Shown here in pieces: positions 35,053-47,061 of a DNA stretch of 64,000 nt (positions are counted from its first letter, which is position 1; every line of letters begins with the position of its first letter). Origin of the DNA: Berberis thunbergii (Eukaryota > Streptophyta > Magnoliopsida > Ranunculales > Berberidaceae); NCBI GenBank assembly GCA_003290165.1, contig QNQO01010695.1, forward strand, positions 23,950-87,949, in the 5' to 3' direction. The notes under the pieces are model-generated. The model had not been told where the DNA came from. It saw only the letters and a program-made list of their open reading frames with translations, and did no database searches. A program made the position numbers and the translations under genes.

Positions 35053-36991
35053 TTGATATACACATAATTCATACATTTATACTCCTTAATTTATATATGT
35101 TAGTGTTTCGATTCTTATATTTTATAATAATTACTTCGTTTTTATTTCTTTTCAGGAATTTGCGCTTAAACGATGAAATCATATTAAGGCGACTGTGTAA
35201 GGAATTGCACTTGGTGGTGGTACAAAATAGAGAGAGAAATCCATAAACCTACCCATAAACCAAACCTAAACCCAACACCTAGTTCATAACCTAAAACCCA
35301 TAAACCAAACCCACAAACTAAAACCCATAAACCAAACCCACAAACCAAACTCACAAACCAAACCCAAAACAAACCCATCATCCACCATTCTCCACCAACA
35401 TCCCACATTCTATCCCACGTTCTCCCACAATCCCATATTCTCCCACACCTAACATCACTTGCTATTCATTTGTTCTCAATCTATAAAATCAATGAAAAAA
35501 GATAGCAATAGGAGGAGGAGAGAAGGGAAAAGGAATTAGAGACAAATCAAAACCTCTTCTCTCTCACAAGTGATTCTCATCACAAGCCACCATTTATCTA
35601 TCAATCACTCATTCTCTGTCCAGACCCCCCAGCAATCATCACCGCACCACCACCGTCACCTCGCTACCTCCACCGCCAGACAGCACGTCTCCACCGCCAA
35701 CCACCGTGAAACAGGGGTGTGACAACCCTGTTTCTCGCCCGAATCTTCACCATCCTTCAACCCACATCATCCATCACTTCCATCATCACCTCTGCACGAA
35801 TCCTATCACCACAACAGAACGAAGGAAGCCGCAACAGAGCTCGCAAAAACAGCAGAAACAGAGCAAAAACAGGGAGTGTCCTCTCCCTGTTTCTCTTCTG
35901 AATTTGCAGTTTTACTTGGTTTTCTTCACCCTCTCTCATCTTTTACAGGTTCTAGGACCACGTGGAGGACGAAGCCAGCCGCGAAGGAGCGACGAACCGG
36001 CGGACTGAGCCGCGGCAGAGTCGCGAAACAGCCCTGAAACAGGGAGTTTTCCTTCCTGTTTTTCCTTGATTTGTTTGCTGTTTTTCTTGGTTTTCTTCAC
36101 CACAATTCGTCTTTTGCAGGTACTAGAGTCGAATTGGATTCGAGAGGAGCTAAAACCAGGCCGAGAGGATCGAAAACCAGGCCGCGAGAGCCGTCGTCTC
36201 GCTGGAGAAGAAGCTCGCACTTCACTGTTCCCTGTAGCAGTACTGTAGCAGGGAGGGAAATTTGAATAAAAACTGATTTTGGCTATTTCCACCGCCTGAT
36301 TCGTTCTGTACCACCACAGAGAGTTTTCGACCCTTTTGTCTCGGAATTCGTGCACACCGAACTGCTGTTTGACACCCTATCGAGCTTGTGACAAGCCGAA
36401 GGAATTTTGTAAACTTTATTTTAAATTTATTTTACTGAATTTTGTGCTAAATTACTAATTACAAGTTATTTCTGAAACTGATAATTTGCTTTCACCTTGC
36501 ATGTTCAAGTAGTTAAATTTGATATGCTTGGTAGTTAGAAGTACTCTTTGTCAAGCTTGAAATAATTTGTTAAGGTTTAAAAGAACATGTTATAATTTAA
36601 ATTGGATTTTAACGATCATATTTTCGGTGTAAGCAAGGGATTCTCATCCCTAAGCTTCTCGTATTTAAATTCAGTAATCTAGATTTAGATAATTTTGCTA
36701 ACTCATTGGTGAGTCCAAGCCCACCAAACCCATTTTATTCCATCCATCTCATTTCATTCTATCATTTTATTTTATTTTTCTTATCTTTAATTTAGTTTTC
36801 TTTTAAAAACACTGTAACCCCCATTTTCCATTTAAATTAGTTTAGATAATTTCTTAAATAATCAATTGCATTCACCTTCTTCGTGGGATCGACCCGTACT
36901 TGCCGTTGTCTACCAGTTAGACACCGTGCACTTGCGGTATTACAAGTTGGTTTAATTAACCTATTAATTTGGGTTAGTTAAATCACCATCA
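35053..36991 (+). repeat. 5' LTR of young element
   Basis: 1939 bp. Contains a minisatellite of (CCATAAACCAAACCCACAAA)-like units at about 35240-35370 and short repeats ending ...AAACAGGGAGTG/GTTTT around 35870 and 36040. Open frames within it (for example 35706-36008 and 36355-35936 minus) are read-through of simple sequence. The end block is shared with the LTR at 1805-3236. Confidence 0.93.
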
Positions 36992-37291
36992 TGAGTCGGT
37001 GAATTTTTCATTTTTTTTTTTCGTAGTATTTTCTTTTCTTTTCTTGAAAAAAAAAATTCATTTTTTATTCATTTTTATTTTGTTATTTTTACACTCATTT
37101 TGTGTTTGATTTTGCAGATTACACGCTTCTCGAGGATATTGGACGATCCTGCAAAACATCAAGCAAATTTTAATTTATTTATTTATTTATTTTTTTTGTG
37201 AGGAGAGTTTTAATTTTATGTTCACCTCGTTTTACGAGTGTGTGGTGTAATAATCTTTGAGAATTTTATTATTTTTCATTTTGTTTAATCA

Positions 37292-37328
<37 letters not shown>

Positions 37329-38351
37329 CAAAATTTTCTAAATCAAAAGAAATTCTAGGGAAACAATTCTAATTGTTACCCAATAATTTTTTATGATTTA
37401 GAAATCCGACTTCTAAGACCAAGACCAGTAAATTTATTTGCATATGCTTGTGTGTTGAGTGAAACGGATAAAAAGAAGTCGGACTTATTTTTTTTGAATT
37501 GTGCTAACTTTTGTGCAGATTGGAATATGCACACTGTAAGTATTTCTATCACACGCACGTATTAGCGACCAGGGTGCTTGGTGTAATTGTTTGAAATTGT
37601 GTGATTGGTTGTTTAATTTCTGTAATTGTGGATGCTAAACTTTAGTAATTCATAATAAGCAGACCCAGCTTATAAATAGAAACTGGTGGGACTTGATATC
37701 CTCACCTCATCACTCCAGCTGTGTGCAACCAATATCCTAACATAATTAAAATCAATTAGCAAGTTAGATAGAGCCATCTTTTAGGTACGTGTTCATAGGA
37801 CAACCAAAGACCAAGGTGAATCTAATAATTTTTGTGTTGACTCAAGCTAAAAGTAACGATGGGTTTAATCATTCAATGAACTCCGAGAGGCCACTGCCAC
37901 AAGGGTAATTTACCCGGTACGCCGACTCATAAGTAAGCTACAATCCACAAGAAGAATTGGTGTAACCAACAGTTTTTGGTTAGGAACACAAGCCTCAAGT
38001 GTGCATTTAACATCACATCGTTCTCACATCTATTGGCTTACAGAGCGGTAGCACAAGGAAGTACTTAATTGGACCATTGTGACCTCCTTCTCTTGTGCGA
38101 TAATCCGGTTTCTTTGAAACAAAACTCTAGCCTACTGATTTTGAACTTTGCGGTGTAAAGTGTACACTCTTAGGATCAACTTGTAGCACCCATTGTTGTG
38201 TCATAAAGATTACATAAGAAATAATTGTCCTCCAAAGATAAAAAGATAATTGATCTCAAAAAACGTTTATTGCTTAGGGAGGCATGTTTCTTGTGCATTT
38301 ATTGGTTGTTGATTGCGTGTGAGTCTGTGCATATTTTGTTTAGAGTTAGTG

Positions 38352-38382
<31 letters not shown>
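36992..38382 (+). other. 5' internal leader of young element; primer site replaced
   Basis: Immediately after the LTR the sequence is TGAGTCGGTGAATTTTTCAT, which matches the element's own 3' internal region at 39927 rather than the TTTGG..GCCGTTGCC primer block seen at 3237. The rest (from about 37085) parallels the leader at 3320-4520. Confidence 0.75.
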
Positions 38383-39665
38383 TGAACACAAGGGATTATC
38401 CAGCCTATTTTTACGAGCAAGTCAATTCATTTTATGACATGCGACGACTTGATTATGATCCATATTTAGATTATTACAACCCAGGTCTAGCCTATCATCC
38501 TGACTCCTCATGGGCTCATGGTCAGTACCATGAAGGCCCTCTAGACACTCTCAGACTCCTCAAGCTTTCATTCCCTAATAATGAGTTAGAGGATATCATG
38601 AAAATTTTATAAGAACGAACAGGAGAAATACTTGTGCAAAATTCTCATGATATCACAGAATTGACAACTATTTTTCAACAAAATTCTCAAGCTATCCGGA
38701 AACTTGAGATGACTGTGAATCAGATAGTTGAGTCAATTCTTGAGATAGAGTCAGAAAAATTCCCTAGTGACTCATTTATTGATGAACCTGTCGATTTTGA
38801 GGCACTACAGACATCTCCTTCCCATGTTGACTCATGCCTCCCTAGTGACTCATGCATCGAATCAAACTGTTTAGAGTCTCCCCTTGACTGTTTAGAGGTT
38901 TGTTGACTCAATTTAGTTTAGACTTTGATGTTGATGATTCCATTAGGGAAGTCAAATGATTTGCTTGACTCAATTCCTATTGTGGATCCTAGTTATAAAT
39001 GGAAGTCTAAAGTGAAGCCTCTTCCACTCAGTGAGTCAAAACTAGCCCCATCAGTTGAGCCACCTGAGCTTGACCTTAAACAATTACCTGACACCCTCAG
39101 GTATGCATTTTCAGGTGATGAGTTGTCTAGACCAATATCTCTATATGATTCATGTGATGAGCCTGTACCACCTGATATATCCATCGCCTCATCTACTTGC
39201 ATCACATTCCCAATTACTAGGCTACCTTCACCGATCCCTTGTGTTGTAGTGAGGATTTCAGTTTTCACCATCCTGTTGTGAAATTATTCAATCTTCTGAT
39301 TTGGAACCAGACATAGGATGTTCCCTTTTTGGTGCACGCAAGGATCATTTGTGTGTATGACTACTGGTCACTTTTGGAATGTCCTCGTGTACTTGGTGCC
39401 CCATGTGATTGCTATATTTTGGTGGATTGATCCTCAACTGTTCAGGTTGTTGATATACGACCATGGACTAAGTGTTTGTCATATTCTTCCTCTACATTTT
39501 GTTGATACACCATTTTTTAGGAAGAATATTTGTCGGGTTGATGACGGTAAACCAAGCGCTCCTAGGAGGCAGCCTAGCTTTAGTTGTGTGTCTCTGCTGT
39601 TAGTCTGGATTGATTTTCGAGTACCCTATTTAGTTGTGTTTCACTCATACTCGTTAGCTCCGTAA
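38383..39665 (+). pseudogene. gag-derived remnant of young element
   Basis: Frames read DYPAYFYEQVNSFYDMRRL, YYNPGLAYHPDSSWAHGQYH, AIRKLEMTVNQIVESI and, after stops at 38611 and 38905, DSIPIVDPSYKWKSKVKPLP, SLSESKLAPSVEPPELDLKQ. The last block matches the spacer between protease and RT of the 1805 element (YKWKPRVDPLPLSKSK), so gag is joined directly to that spacer with protease deleted. A 115-codon frame at 39318-39665 is unrecognised. Confidence 0.75.
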
Positions 39666-39967
39666 CAATTTTGACTTACAACTTGCTTTTTCTTTTTCGT
39701 TTTCTTTGTTAGTGTCGAGTCTGCATTTTATCGATTTCTAATGAAAACTCCATGATTCTTATGTTTCTGAGCCTCATTGATGGATGACTTCTTGGAAATT
39801 GGTAAAATCTTCACCGCGGTAATACTGTTCTAACCTCCTCTCATGTACTTACTTCATTCATTTGTCAGAATTATTTTGTTAAACATTGAGGACAATGTTT
39901 GGATTAGGTTTGGGGGTAGGGTTCATGAGTCGGTGATTCATTTTTTTTTGTAGTGTTTTCTTTTCTT

Positions 39968-40009
<42 letters not shown>

Positions 40010-41547
40010 TTTTCTGTCAAGAAAACTTGGTCTTTTGTGATTATGAAAATGGATTTAAATGTTTTATGCTCAAGAAAATGCAAGCTAACTTGACATATTG
40101 GTATATTGATAAAGACTGAAAGTTTAGTATAATCCTTAAGTTAGATCTAGTTCATAAGATTTTTCAACTCGATTATCTTTGCACCATGAGCCATGTTAGC
40201 ATAACTTGAAGTTGATGAGTGAAATATATACTAGAAAACCTTAGAATAATAGTGGAGACTTAACCCTGAAAGTTTTGAGCCTTTCTATTTTTCTGAGGGT
40301 TATACATAAGCTCTGATTTTTCTTGAGTCCGTATTATCTCGTTGATGATCTCATTATTCTAATTTTCCTGATCAATTGCTTTGGGAATGACATAAAAATT
40401 GAATTATTACACTAGAACTTCTTGGCTTATTCAATTGAGATGTCATAATACTGACCCGAACTTAGGAAATGATCTAGGCATTTTTTTAACTAGCCTTTTA
40501 ACTTACCCATAACATTAACTTTTTGTAGCCTTTTGAGCCATAGATTAACCTTTTATTTGTTAACCCATTAACCTTTACCCAACTTTTCTGGGAATGTGTA
40601 CGGATGGATATACTTGGTGTAAAAGGGCATGAAAGAGCAAAATATTAGATATTTCATAAATCCTCTATGAAAGAAAGAAAAAGAAAAAGAAAGAAAGAAA
40701 AGAAAAGCAGAAGAAAATGTGAATGAGGATAAAGATGTGAGAATGAAGAAAAAATTGATGGTGCGCAACATTGACTTATTCTTGATAGCCCTAATTGTAC
40801 GTATAATGGGTGTATACATTCCTAGAAATTTTTGTTAGAATCCTTTGACATTCCTTAAACCAAGCCCCATTACAACCCAACAAAGTCCTAGTTGATCTTA
40901 GGAAAATGTTGGTTTCGTAGATGTGGAGATTTAATAACCAAGACCTATGGTGTTTGATTCAACATTCCCAAAAGTAATTGATATTCCTGTCCATGAGATC
41001 ATGTTCATTCCATTCTTGAAAAGTTCGTTCTTCATATTACTATATGTGAGATGATTGTTTTCCATTATTTACTATTTTCCTCACATATAAACTGAGTGAA
41101 ATACCAAATCTCTGAGTGCTTTATTGTGAGTGACATGAGAGGTTTGAAGTCAAAACAAACTTTCTACAGGAGATTTAGTCATTGTTCTACTCTGAAATGA
41201 AAAGTTATGTTGATAGTGCTATCCACACACACACATTGAGTTGACGATGATTATGAATTTTTTTCTAACTTTTGGAAAATATTAAAATTTTTGGAAAATT
41301 GTTGGTTCCTTGCATTTATTGAAGTTTTAAAATAAGCTTTTGTAACCAAGTTTCGTTGAGTCAGTAATGTTTGTGGGTAACATTTCTGGAAACCCTCACG
41401 AGACTATAACTCGTCCACTAGAGGTAATCTAGCGGTTTAAAGCCTTGTTGCACGTTTAAGGTAAGTGCAACCGATGATTCCTGCGAAAGTAAGTTAGAAT
41501 TTTATTGTTTTGCTCGAGGACTAGCAAAATATAGGTTTGGGGGTATT
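39666..41547 (+). other. 3' internal non-coding region of young element
   Basis: No ORF of note. Contains a poly-A tract, a purine run AAAGAAAGAAAAAGAAAAAG near 40670, and the end block GAAACCCTCACGAGACTATA, TTTTGCTCGAGGACTAGCAA, AGGTTTGGGGG, also found inverted at 9538-9765. Confidence 0.7.
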
Positions 41548-43481
41548 TGATATACACATAATTCATACATTTTATACTCCTTAATTTATATATGTTAGTG
41601 TTTCGATTCTTATATTTATAATAATTACTTCGTTTTTATTTCTTTTCAGGAATTTGCGCTTAAACGATGAAATCATATTAAGGCGACTGTGTAAGGAATT
41701 GCACTTGGTGGTGGTACAAAATAGAGAGAGAAATCCATAAACCTACCCATAAACCAAACCTAAACCCAACACCTAGTTCATAACCTAAAACCCATAAACC
41801 AAACCCACAAACTAAACCCATAAACCAAACCCACAAACCAAACTCACAAACCAAACCCAAAACAAACCCATCATCCACCATTCTCCACCAACATCCCACA
41901 TTCTATCCCACGTTCTCCCACAATCCCATATTCTCCACACCTAACATCACTTGCTATTCATTTGTTCTCAATCTATAAAATCAATGAAAAAAGATAGCAA
42001 TAGGAGGAGGAGAGAAGGGAAAGGAATTAGAGACAAATCAAAACCTCTTCTCTCTCACAAGTGATTCTCATCACAAGCCACCATTTATCTATCAATCACT
42101 CATTCTCTGTCCAGACCCCCCAGCAATCATCACCGCACCACCACCGTCACCTCGCTACCTCCACCGCCAGACAGCACGTCTCCACCGCCAACCACCGTGA
42201 AACAGGGGTGTGACAACCCTGTTTCTCGCCCGAATCTTCACCATCCTTCAACCCACATCATCCATCACTTCCATCATCACCTCTGCACGAATCCTATCAC
42301 CACAACAGAACGAAGGAAGCCGCAACAGAGCTCGCAAAAACAGCAGAAACAGAGCAAAACAGGGAGTGTCCTCTCCCTGTTTCTCTTCTGAATTTGCAGT
42401 TTACTTGGTTTTCTTCACCCTCTCTCATCTTTTACAGGTTCTAGGACCACGTGGAGGACGAAGCCAGCCGCGAAGGAGCGACGAACCGGCGGACTGAGCC
42501 GCGGCAGAGTCGCGAAACAGCCCTGAAACAGGGAGTTTTCCTTCCTGTTTTTCCTTGATTTGTTTGCTGTTTTTCTTGGTTTTCTTCACCACAATTCGTC
42601 TTTTGCAGGTACTAGAGTCGAATTGGATTCGAGAGGAGCTAAAAACCAGGCCGAGAGGATCGAAAACCAGGCCGCGAGAGCCGTCGTCTCGCTGGAGAAG
42701 AAGCTCGCACTTCACTGTTCCCTGTAGCAGTACTGTAGCAGGGAGGGAAATTTGAATAAAAACTGATTTTGGCTATTTCCACCGCCTGATTCGTTCTGTA
42801 CCACCACAGAGAGTTTTTGACCCTTTTGTCTCGGAATTCGTGCACACCGAACTGCTGTTTGACACCCTATCGAGCTTGTGACAAGCCGAAGGAATTTTGT
42901 AAACTTTATTTTAAATTTATTTTACTGAATTTTGTGCTAAATTACTAATTACAAGTTATTTCTGAAACTGATAATTTGCTTTCACCTTGCATGTTCAAGT
43001 AGTTAAATTTGATATGCTTGGTAGTTAGAAGTACTCTTTGTCAAGCTTGAAATAATTTGTTAAGGTTTAAAAGAACATGTTATAATTTAAATTGGATTTT
43101 AACGATCATATTTTCGGTGTAAGCAAGGGATTCTCATCCCTAAGCTTCTCGTATTTAAATTCAGTAATCTAGATTTAGATAATTTTGCTAACTCATTGGT
43201 GAGTCCAAGCCCACCAAACCCATTTCATTCCATCCATCTCATTTCATTCTATCATTTTATTTTATTTTTCTTATCTTTAATTTAGTTTTCTTTTAAAAAC
43301 ACTGTAACCCCCATTTTCCATTTAAATTAGTTTAGATAATTTCTTAAATAATCAATTGCATTCACCTTCTTCGTGGGATCGACCCGTACTTGCCGTTGTC
43401 TACCAGTTAGACACCGTGCACTTGCGGTATTACAAGTTGGTTTAATTAACCTATTAATTTGGGTTAGTTAAATCACCATCA
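41548..43481 (+). repeat. 3' LTR of young element
   Basis: 1934 bp, near-identical copy of 35053-36991. Substitutions seen: GAGAGTTTTcGACC versus tTGACC (about 42814) and CCCATTTtATTCC versus cATTCC (about 43226). Confidence 0.93.
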
Positions 43482-44831
43482 GTCCTCGCCCCAGAGTTGG
43501 CCTCATCTTGCTTTAGTACTGGTTGTTCTTGTGTCCCAATGACGTTGGCAATCTCTGAAAATGTGTACCCCGCCTCCAAAAGGCATTCCTCCGTAGATTC
43601 ATGCAAAGCCTCGACATTCTTATCCCATAATGCATTCTCTGGTTGAGCTGCCTCTGCTTCATCTGCAAGGGACCCAAATTTGTTTGAGGTCTCCGGCCTC
43701 TTATCCCCAACTCCCTCAGTAATCTCCTCCCCTTTGCCATTCTTGACGCCACTTGTACCCACGTCCAGTTAGGACTTTCGAAGTATGGGTACGTATTGTT
43801 GCTTGATATTGTTGGAGTCGATCTTTGGCTTGCTAGTGATGGTGTCTACTTTTGGCTTGACCGCCTTCTCTACTTTGCCAGAATCAACAACTCGCCCACC
43901 ACCCTTAGGACCTAGCTTTTTTCTACAAAAATCCTCCTGATGCAATATCAAAGAACAAAAGTCACAGTACTTGAATCCTGGATATTCTATCTTCTGCCAG
44001 AAACCCCTATTATTAGCCCTGTCAATCCAAATTCTATTTGGTAATTTTTCCGCCAAGGTCATCTCCACGCAAACACGGGTAAAACCCGGATGCGATAGGC
44101 ATCTAGTATGATCATCCATCCTCAAAAATCCACCAAAAGAATTTACAATTGCCTTTAAAATAGGGGGATGAAATAAAGGTAAAGGGAGGTTAGGTAACTC
44201 TACCCACAAAGGCACCGAGATCGGGTCCTTTTTCAAACTAAAACCATCATGCCAACGGAAGGCTTTGAAACGAATGCCGCGGATCAAAATAGAGTCTCGT
44301 GACAGAACCTTCTTAGCTTCCGTCTCGGATTGAAGTCGAACTAACACGTCTTTGACTCAGTAAATCAAGCGCAAAATCGCCTAGAATTCCCCAAGTTTTG
44401 TGAATCGAATCCCGGATATCTTCCAAAGTTGGACGGTAGCTAGAAAACTTTAGGACGATCACATGTTTTTCCATGAATGTTTCGCCACATATTTCATCTG
44501 TGGCCGTAAGACTGATTGCCGGTAATCCATCTTTGTGAAAACGTGTGCCTTCTATCTTCGTCTCCGGAACGTCGTCCACCAAAATTTTATCCAAAATCTG
44601 GGCGAAAGAAGGCTTAGCCGGTGTTTCCACGATTCCCTCGTTACCAGGTCTCCCTGCCGTGGAGGGAGGAATTGAGGTTGGAGGCCCCGACATCACATCC
44701 AGAGGATGGTTGTGCAATACATCCAGCGTCAAAGATGACACTGTGCCCGGCACTGGTCTGTTACGGGGGATGTAAAACGCTGCAATGCAGACCCGACACT
44801 GTAAAGACCGACACAAACCACCAAAACCCAA
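43482..44831 (-). pseudogene. LINE ORF1, N-terminal part (DUF4283 and CCHC zinc knuckle)
   Basis: Likely start MSGPPTSIPPSTAGRPG near 44690. PSFAQILDKILVDDVPE and MEKHVIVLKFSSYRPTLEDI form the DUF4283 start. After a frameshift near 44345 come MLVRLQSETEAKKVLS, FKAFRWHDGFSLKKDPISVP, LWVELPNLPLPLFHPPILKA, and GFTRVCVEMTLAEKLPNRIW, then the zinc knuckle CDFCSLILHQEDFC (C-x2-C-x4-H-x4-C, about 43935-43975). Nucleic-acid-binding chaperone of the LINE particle by family knowledge. Interrupted at 43482 by the LTR element. Confidence 0.88.
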
Positions 44832-45689
44832 ACAGCGAAGTGCAGATCTGTGTATCAGCGAAACGTATCATCTGTATCGTGCCGGTATGTATATATTGGC
44901 GGCGGAAAACGGCGATGAGAGCTAGGGTTTGCGTGTGGAAACCCCAGCCGCCACTGTATTCAACGACCTGGATTAATTCCAAGCAGCTTGGAACGTCCAT
45001 GATTGAAAGATTAAACTTTAATTCCCAAATTGCCCTCGAATCGTATCAGAGCCCGATATTCTCCCAATATTTGCAAGTTAATTTCTATAAGCCAGTTTGC
45101 CGAAAAATGAATTTAGTTGAAATCAGTGTAATTGATTTTAGTCTATATCTGCAACTACTTGATATTGGTTTATTTCTAGAATTCTAAATGAATTATTTAA
45201 TTGCAAACTCTTTAAAACTCTGCAGTAAAAAAAACCCCAAATCTACTCATCCCTTGGTTCACTATTCGAAACAGTAGAGCAGGTACACCATTGCCATTAT
45301 GCTGTCCTCCTCTTAGTCATTCAAAACTCTGCAGAAATCTTAATTACAGGGTGAATTTCAGCTATCATTTATGGTAGTTTATTATGATGTTGCATAATCA
45401 ATCTAAGGCTATCATTTATGTGTAGTTCTACGAATTGCCTTTGCCTCTTTTCAACTAAGCAAATTGGGTCTTGGGTAAGCAGTAATTTGTCAAAAAAGGA
45501 GAGCATGTTGATCCCGTCTCGTCCCAAACCAGTTTGGGATGAGACGAGGTCGGGATGAGGTTTTTCCATCCCGTCCCGTCCCAATCCCGTATGCACGAGA
45601 TGGGATAGGGATGAGTCTATCTCGTCTCATCCCATCCCGTGCCCACCCCTAGTTTGTATCTTCCCCTGAGTAATAAGATATATATGTTT

Positions 45690-45860
45690 CACATATTTAC
45701 CAAACTCAAATCCTTGTGGAGTGAGCTAAATTCGTTGGGCATTATTCAGTTGTGTTGTGGTGGAAGTGGAAAGCATAGGTTGAGCATCTTCAAATCTTCC
45801 AAGGCCTCTATGAATGGAGCTCTTCGAAGCAAGATCCTTCTTATTGACCCATTTTTATGA
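45690..45860 (+). pseudogene. Copia gag-like fragment
   Basis: HIFTKLKSLWSELNSLGII followed by a CCGGSGK stretch resembles the Y-[FY]-TKLK-x-LW-x-EL segment of copia-type gag. Only about 55 codons; stop at 45858. Just outside the hAT right end. Confidence 0.4.
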
Positions 45861-46998
45861 TCACCAATGCTTTATTCAGAGCTCACGAGGAAGAAAAATA
45901 ATATAATATCCTAGGGAAGTCGTGTAGTTCCCATGACTAAGATAGAACAGACCTTTAATTTTCACAAGAGTCGTGATGAAGATTGAATAGAATTGAAATA
46001 CAGTAAAAAAACAACATTTTGAAGCATTGATTTTTAAATGTATACGTGATCAAGGGTAGGTTACCGCTGCAAGAACTAGTCAGTAGGGCTCGGCTTCTTG
46101 GAAAGAAAAATTGTTAGATTCCTAATTGTTTTATACTGACAAATCCCTAATTATGTTGCACTTATCATAATCCACAGTTTCTGTCGAAACAGAGCCCAAA
46201 ATGGTTTTCACAAAAATTTCTCCTAATTAAAAGTTTTCTTTAAGACAACACAAACATTTCAAATTTTGCAGACCTGTTCTTTAGGATGTATTTAATTTTT
46301 TTCAGGAACTTGTGGCTTGCAAGCTAGTTGCCATACTGGACAAACAAAATTATGATAACCAGACCAAGTTAATCTGATAATTCATTTGTTAGATAACAAA
46401 TACTAATTATGGTAACATAATCATTAATGTGATTCACATAGCTGTTATCTTGATTGGGCTAGGAGTGGACCATTAAAACAGGACAATCAAGTGCATCGAT
46501 GTTTCCTACCCATCACTCACATCAAGTCTCAACTCTTGGTTTTCCATTGATTGATCATTCTTTCGAATCAAAGTCAAGAGAGTGATGGTGTAGCTTCCTC
46601 TTGTTTGAGTGGATGATATGAACAAGATTACATCCTTCATTGATCACTTTTGTCCAATATAAAGGTCACTATTTTTGAGTGTTTGTATTCGATAAGTTCC
46701 CTGAATTTAGGCGACTAGGTTGTCTTATTTGTGTTCTTATTTTGTTGCATAAGAAGGTTTAGAATAATGTCATCAACTTTGATATCTACTTAGTTTTATC
46801 TCACTTCACATATTGGCGTCATTTTATCAATTAAGAGAACTATGTGAACATCCCAAGATTGTATATGTTTGAACTTGAAAGACATGATCTCTCCAATGAT
46901 AGGGTACATATGAGCCATCACCTCTATAATGTGAGCACAAGCAACTATATTATATACAAATATTATTGATGATAATGATACATCAAAGACTCCTTCAC
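45861..46998 (+). other. Spacer, possibly the 5' LTR of the Tat element
   Basis: No gene. A TATAAAGG block at 46660 and ATTGGCGTCATTTTATC at 46811, like the TTGGCGCC primer-binding end of Tat elements, suggest that an LTR ends near 46810. I could not find its partner in the window. Confidence 0.3.
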
Positions 46999-47061
46999 AA
47001 TAAAAATAAAAATAAAAATAAAAATAAAAATAAAAATAAAAATAAAAATAAAAATAAAAAT
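46999..47061 (+). repeat. Hexanucleotide microsatellite (TAAAAA)10
   Basis: Ten uninterrupted 6-bp units from 47001 to 47060. The Asn-Lys ORF across it is a by-product. Confidence 0.97.

Larger units (their letters stand above)
35053..43481 (+). mobile_element. Young Athila-related LTR element without pol (8.4 kb)
   Basis: TGATATACAC...AATCACCATCA ends, perfect 5-bp duplication GTCCT (35048-35052, 43482-43486). LTRs of 1939 and 1934 bp differ, by my reading, by only two substitutions plus about eight homopolymer-length changes. The internal 4.5 kb carries a gag remnant but no protease, RT or integrase. Three poly-A tracts lie at 37294-37326, 38355-38382 and 39973-40007. The polypurine side (AGGTTTGGGGGTATT) abuts the 3' LTR. 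Probably mobilised in trans by an autonomous relative. Confidence 0.93.
29054..45101 (-). mobile_element. Near full-length L1 LINE with RNase H, split by an LTR element
   Basis: A 15-bp duplication GAAAAATGAATTTAG (29039-29053, 45102-45116) flanks it, with a poly-T (poly-A on the minus strand) run at 29054-29063. Order on the minus strand: 5' UTR (45101-44832), ORF1 (44831-43482 and 35047-34121), ORF2 (34119-29999), 3' UTR (29998-29064). Without the LTR element it is about 7.6 kb, usual for plant L1s. Multiple stops and frameshifts make it non-autonomous now. Confidence 0.9.
28831..45651. mobile_element. hAT-like element (0.76 kb) split by a 16 kb nested insertion
   Basis: The left end CAGGGGTGGGCATG at 28831 and right end CCCGTGCCCACCCCTA at 45651 are inverted repeats. 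They are flanked by the same 8-bp duplication GTTTGTAT (28823-28830, 45652-45659). Both subterminal parts carry the same CCCGTCCC/CATCCC-rich sequence. Removing the LINE at 29054-45101 leaves about 758 bp. 45117-45480 is its non-coding middle. Confidence 0.85.

Noticed and set aside
35706..36355. Pro/His- and Arg-rich open frames in the LTRs at 35053 and 41548
   Set aside because: They lie wholly in LTRs, occur on both strands, and differ between near-identical LTR copies through homopolymer changes.
46440..46520. CYLDWARSGPLK-like reading resembling copia RNase H
   Set aside because: Too short, with no supporting motifs around it.
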